Below are positions 48,855 through 52,020 of a stretch of DNA of 52,020 nt, one piece after another. A program made the position numbers and the translations under genes. The DNA comes from Pseudomonadota bacterium (GTDB lineage: Bacteria; Pseudomonadota; Gammaproteobacteria; Burkholderiales; Burkholderiaceae_C). Below the pieces are notes generated by a model. It did not search any database. It saw only the letters and a list, made by a program, of their open reading frames with translations, and was not told where the DNA came from. The stretch is taken from assembly GCA_018241265.1 (NCBI GenBank), contig JAFEEF010000058.1, positions 1 through 52,020 on the forward strand, written 5' to 3'. Every line of letters starts with the position of its first letter. Position 1 is the first letter of the stretch.

Positions 48855-49514
48855 TCAGGTGGCGGCGATGCGGTAGCCCATGCCGCGCACGTTCTTGATC
48901 ACGTCGCGGCCGAGCTTGCGGCGCAGATGGTGCACATGCACCTCGACCGCATTGCTGTCCACTGCGGTGCCCCAGCTGTAGATCGCCGATTCGAGCTGGC
49001 GGCGCGACAGGAAGGCGCCGTCGGCGCGCAGCAGCGCCTCGAGCAGCGCGAACTCGCGCAACGAGACGTCGAGCGGCGCACCGCGCCAGGTCACGGCGCG
49101 CGCGACCGGATCGAGGCAGAGTTCGCCGCAGGCGAGCTGCCGTTGCGCCCGGCCGCCGTGACGGCGCAGGATCGCGCGGATGCGGGCGATCAGCTCGTCG
49201 AGGTCGAACGGCTTCAGGACGTAGTCGTCGGCACCGCCGTCGAGTCCGGCGATGCGGTCGGGGACGCCGTCGCGGGCGGTCGCGATCACGACCGGCGTGG
49301 ACTTGCCGGCGCGCCGCAGCGCGTCCAGCACCTGCATGCCTTCGAGCTCCGGCAACCCCAGGTCGAGGATCGCGAGGTCGTAGTCCTCGTCGCACAGCGA
49401 CGCCAGCGCCGACCGGCCGTCGAGCACCCAGTCGGCCGCGTAGCCCGCACGTTCGAGCCCGACGCGCATGGTCCGGCCCACCATGTGATCGTCTTCGGCA
49501 AGCAGGATGCGCAT
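48855..49514 (-). CDS. OmpR-family response regulator (QseB/PmrA-like)
   Basis: The 219-residue regulator begins MRILLAEDDHMVGRTMRVGL. The phospho-acceptor is AILDLGLPELEGM and the lysine loop DDYVLKPFDLDELIARI. The DNA-binding domain has PLDVSLREFALLEALL and SNAVEVHVHHLRRKLG, wording that is specific to the QseB/PmrA/TctD branch. Members of that branch recognise CTTAAG-type direct repeats, as found at 45716-45732. The ATG at 49514 is the family start; the frame continues upstream without conservation. Confidence 0.92.
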   Translation of the reverse strand: MRILLAEDDHMVGRTMRVGLERAGYAADWVLDGRSALASLCDEDYDLAILDLGLPELEGMQVLDALRRAGKSTPVVIATARDGVPDRIAGLDGGADDYVLKPFDLDELIARIRAILRRHGGRAQRQLACGELCLDPVARAVTWRGAPLDVSLREFALLEALLRADGAFLSRRQLESAIYSWGTAVDSNAVEVHVHHLRRKLGRDVIKNVRGMGYRIAAT

Positions 49515-49695
49515 CGTCGGCAGGATGGTCGGGGGCGAACGATTCTGCGATCCGCACCGGCGGGCGCGCCGGGCTTTACCTGGAGCAACATGGCCGGAGC
49601 CGTTGCAAGGCCATGCGGCGCCGAATCGGCAGGCGCGGCTTGATACCGGCATCATGCGCGGCTTTGCCGCACCGTCCTACCCGATATCCGACCCG

Positions 49696-50910
49696 ATGTC
49701 CGACCCTTCCTCGCCGCCCTCGGGCGCCCCCGGCTGGCTCACGCTGGTGATGGCCGCGGCCTGCGGCCTGATCGTCGCCAACCTCTACTATGCGCAGCCG
49801 CTGATCGGGCCGATCGCCGCTGCGCTCGCACTGCCCGCGGCATCGGCCGGCCTCATCGTCACGTCGACGCAATGCGGCTACGGCCTCGGGCTGCTGTTCG
49901 TCGTGCCGCTCGCCGACCGCCTCGAGAACCGGCGACTGATCGTCGGAGCGCTGCTGCTGGTGGCGGTCGCGCTCGTCGCGCTCGCACGGGCACGCGACGC
50001 GGCGACCCTGCTCGCGGCCTGCGCGTTGGTGGGCTTCTTCGCGGTCGCCGCGCAGGTCATCGTGCCGTTCGCTTCGCACCTGGCACCGCTCGAGCAGCGC
50101 GGCCGGGCGGTCGGCAACGTGATGAGCGGCCTGCTGCTCGGCATCATGCTGGCGCGGCCGACGTCCAGCCTGCTCGCCGACCATTGGGGCTGGCAGTCCG
50201 TGTTCGGCGTGTCGGCCATCGCGACCCTGGCGCTCGCGCTGCTGCTGTGGCGCGTGTTGCCGGAGCGCCGGCCAGCGGCGCAGGCGAGCTATGCGGCGCT
50301 GCTGCGGTCGATGCTGCGCCTCGTCGCCGAGACGCCGCTGCTGCGGCTGCGCGGCTACTACCAGGCCTGTGCGTTCGCGGCGTTCAGCCTGTTCTGGACC
50401 ACGGTGCCGTTGCACCTCGCTGCGGCGCCATGGTCCTTGTCGCAATCGCAGATCGCGCTGTTCGCGCTCGCCGGCGTGGCCGGTGCGATCGCCGCGCCCA
50501 TCACCGGACGCCTGGCCGACCGCGGCTGGAGCGCCGTCGCGACGCCGGTGGCGCTGCTGCTGATCGTCGCCGGCTTCGTGCTGTCGCTCGTCGTCGCGCC
50601 GGGACGGCCCGGATCGCTCGGCCTGCTCGTCGCCGCCGCGATCGTGCTCGACATGGGCGTCTCGGCGAGCCTGCTGCTCAGCCAGCGCGCGATCTATGCG
50701 CTCGGCGCGTCGGTGCGCGGCCGGCTCAACGGACTCTTCATGGCGATGTTCTTCGCCGGCGGCGCGCTCGGCTCGAGCGTCGGCGCGTGGTCGTATGCGA
50801 CCGGCGGCTGGACGGTCAGCGCGTTGATCGGCGGCGCGCTGCCGCTCTTGGCCCTGGCATGGCTGGTACTGCGCGGGGCGCGCGCCGAGGCGGCGCTGCA
50901 GCCGACCTAG
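49696..50910 (+). CDS. Major facilitator superfamily transporter
   Basis: The 404-residue inner-membrane protein has about twelve helices. Visible MFS hallmarks are ANLYYAQPLIGPIAAAL, GLLFVVPLADRLENRR (motif A-like loop between helices 2 and 3), GNVMSGLLLGIMLARP and a C-terminal AMFFAGGALGSSVGAW. ANLYYAQPLL is typical of a widespread uncharacterised proteobacterial drug/sugar-efflux-type subfamily. Substrate is unknown. The ATG at 49696 (MSDPSSPP) was preferred to an in-frame ATG at 49654; neither has a clear ribosome-binding site. Divergent from the response-regulator gene. Confidence 0.85.
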   Translation: MSDPSSPPSGAPGWLTLVMAAACGLIVANLYYAQPLIGPIAAALALPAASAGLIVTSTQCGYGLGLLFVVPLADRLENRRLIVGALLLVAVALVALARARDAATLLAACALVGFFAVAAQVIVPFASHLAPLEQRGRAVGNVMSGLLLGIMLARPTSSLLADHWGWQSVFGVSAIATLALALLLWRVLPERRPAAQASYAALLRSMLRLVAETPLLRLRGYYQACAFAAFSLFWTTVPLHLAAAPWSLSQSQIALFALAGVAGAIAAPITGRLADRGWSAVATPVALLLIVAGFVLSLVVAPGRPGSLGLLVAAAIVLDMGVSASLLLSQRAIYALGASVRGRLNGLFMAMFFAGGALGSSVGAWSYATGGWTVSALIGGALPLLALAWLVLRGARAEAALQPT

Positions 50911-50914
50911 GCGG

Positions 50915-52020
50915 CTAAGCCAGCCGCGCCCGATGGCGCGCGATCTGCCGGCGCACTTCGTCGGGCGCGGTGCCGCCGCGCACATGGCGCGCCGCGAGCG
51001 ACCCCTGCAGCGCCAGCACCGCGTAGACGTCGTCGCCGATCGCCGCATGGAACTGCTGCAGGGTCGCGAGCGGCAGCTCGGCGAGCTCGGTGCCGCGTTC
51101 GATCGCGACCCTGACCGCATGCGCGACGACCTCGTGCGCATCGCGGAACGCCAGGCCCTTCTTGACGAGGTAGTCGGCCAGGTCGGTCGCGGTCGCATGG
51201 CCGCGCCGCGCGGCGCGTTCCATCGCTTCGGGCTTGACGCGCAGCCCGGCGATCATCTCGGCAAAGATGCGCAAGGTATCGCGCACCGTGTCGACGCTGT
51301 CGAACAGCGGCTCCTTGTCTTCCTGGTTGTCCTTGTTGTAGGCCAGCGGCTGGCCCTTCATCAAGGTCAGCAGGCCCATCAAGTGGCCGACCACGCGGCC
51401 GGTCTTGCCGCGCGCCAGCTCGGGCACGTCGGGGTTCTTCTTCTGCGGCATGATCGACGAGCCGGTGGTGTAGCGGTCGGGCAGCTCGACATAGCCGAAG
51501 TTCTGGCTCATCCACAGCACGAGCTCTTCGGACAGTCGCGAGATGTGGATCATCACGAGCGATGCGGCCGCGCTGAACTCGATCGCGAAGTCGCGGTCGC
51601 TCACCGCGTCGAGGCTGTTCTCGCACAGGCAGGCGTTGCCGGCTTCGTCGACCATGCCGAGCTCGCGCGCCACCTGTTCGCGAGCCAGCGGATAGCTGGT
51701 GCCGGCGAGCGCCGCGGCGCCGAGCGGCAGCCGGTTGGTGCGGCGACGCACATCGGCCATGCGCTCGGCATCGCGCGCGAACATCTCGACGTAGGCGAGC
51801 AGGTGATGGCCGAAGCTCACCGGCTGCGCGACCTGCAGGTGGGTATAGCCGGGCATCACGACATCGGCGTGGGCCTCGGCGACACCGAGCAGCGCGCGCT
51901 GCAGTTCGACGAGGCCGAGCGCGATGGCATCGATCTCGTCGCGCAGCCACAGGCGCACGTCGGTCGCGACCTGATCGTTGCGCGAGCGGCCGGTGTGCAG
52001 GCGCTTGCCGGCATCGCCGA
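50915..52020 (-). CDS. argH: Argininosuccinate lyase (5' end outside the window)
   Basis: This enzyme cleaves argininosuccinate to arginine and fumarate. The frame is open to the window edge ([20 protein letters not shown] is encoded at its start), so the N-terminus lies beyond base 52020. The fumarase/lyase signature [12 protein letters not shown] is present, along with [22 protein letters not shown] and [20 protein letters not shown]. The C-terminus is complete, ending at a TAG four bases from the convergent MFS transporter stop. Confidence 0.96.
   Translation of the reverse strand, partial: GDAGKRLHTGRSRNDQVATDVRLWLRDEIDAIALGLVELQRALLGVAEAHADVVMPGYTHLQVAQPVSFGHHLLAYVEMFARDAERMADVRRRTNRLPLGAAALAGTSYPLAREQVARELGMVDEAGNACLCENSLDAVSDRDFAIEFSAAASLVMIHISRLSEELVLWMSQNFGYVELPDRYTTGSSIMPQKKNPDVPELARGKTGRVVGHLMGLLTLMKGQPLAYNKDNQEDKEPLFDSVDTVRDTLRIFAEMIAGLRVKPEAMERAARRGHATATDLADYLVKKGLAFRDAHEVVAHAVRVAIERGTELAELPLATLQQFHAAIGDDVYAVLALQGSLAARHVRGGTAPDEVRRQIARHRARLA

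Noticed and set aside
50907-51950. A 347-codon frame overlapping argH on the same strand
   Set aside because: It is a frame-shifted reading of argH; the argH frame has all lyase signatures.

Overview
The window is GC-rich, gene-dense bacterial DNA. The flagellar/chemotaxis gene order, the porin and tctDE/qseBC-like two-component types and the near-absence of AT-rich spacers suggest a betaproteobacterium, probably order Burkholderiales (Rubrivivax/Leptothrix-like). This placement rests on gene content and protein motifs only. I saw no tRNA, rRNA, CRISPR array or intact insertion sequence.

Layout. (1) 1-969: end of a chemotaxis cluster (cheY 3' part, cheZ). (2) 1000-1986: a vapBC toxin-antitoxin pair with an operator-like inverted repeat, then a tiny signal-peptide ORF. 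(3) 1987-6983: a complete type I secretion system (ABC transporter with degenerate C39-like domain, HlyD-type adaptor, TolC-type outer-membrane protein). (4) 7003-13139: four glycosyltransferase genes, led by a 1049-residue TPR/GT41 (SPINDLY/OGT-like) protein fused to a NodZ-like fucosyltransferase domain. (5) 13139-19215: six tightly coupled genes that make a complete CDP-tyvelose (3,6-dideoxyhexose) pathway: ddhD, rfbF, rfbG, rfbH, rfbS-like, rfbE. (6) 19253-22949: creBCD with a textbook CreB box before creD. (7) 23070-28301: a TPR lipoprotein, an unrecognised three-gene operon, pcm and an OsmC-family gene. (8) 28403-37150 (minus): a 2915-residue protein whose first 2672 residues are 334 uninterrupted octapeptides, followed by a 243-residue Asp/Asn/Gly-rich calcium-binding-type C-terminal domain. 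(9) 37491-43985: the late flagellar block flhB-flhA-flhF-flhG-fliA. (10) 44087-52020: a membrane-linked methyltransferase, a monooxygenase-like ORF, wrecked chemoreceptor fragments, a porin, a QseBC/PmrAB-type two-component pair, an MFS transporter and the 3' part of argH.

How it may fit together. In many relatives cheY-cheZ are followed directly by flhB-flhA-flhF-flhG-fliA; here about 36 kb separates them. The giant gene inside that interval is preceded, on its own strand, by TCAAG-N14-ACCGATAA, a close match to the FliA (sigma-28) promoter consensus, and fliA itself lies 6 kb away. My working model, which is inference, is a flagellum-co-regulated giant Thr/Ser-rich exoprotein, exported by the type I system and decorated by the adjacent glycosyltransferases with sugars that include a 3,6-dideoxyhexose. 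The sequence supports each part; the functional link between them is not shown by sequence alone.
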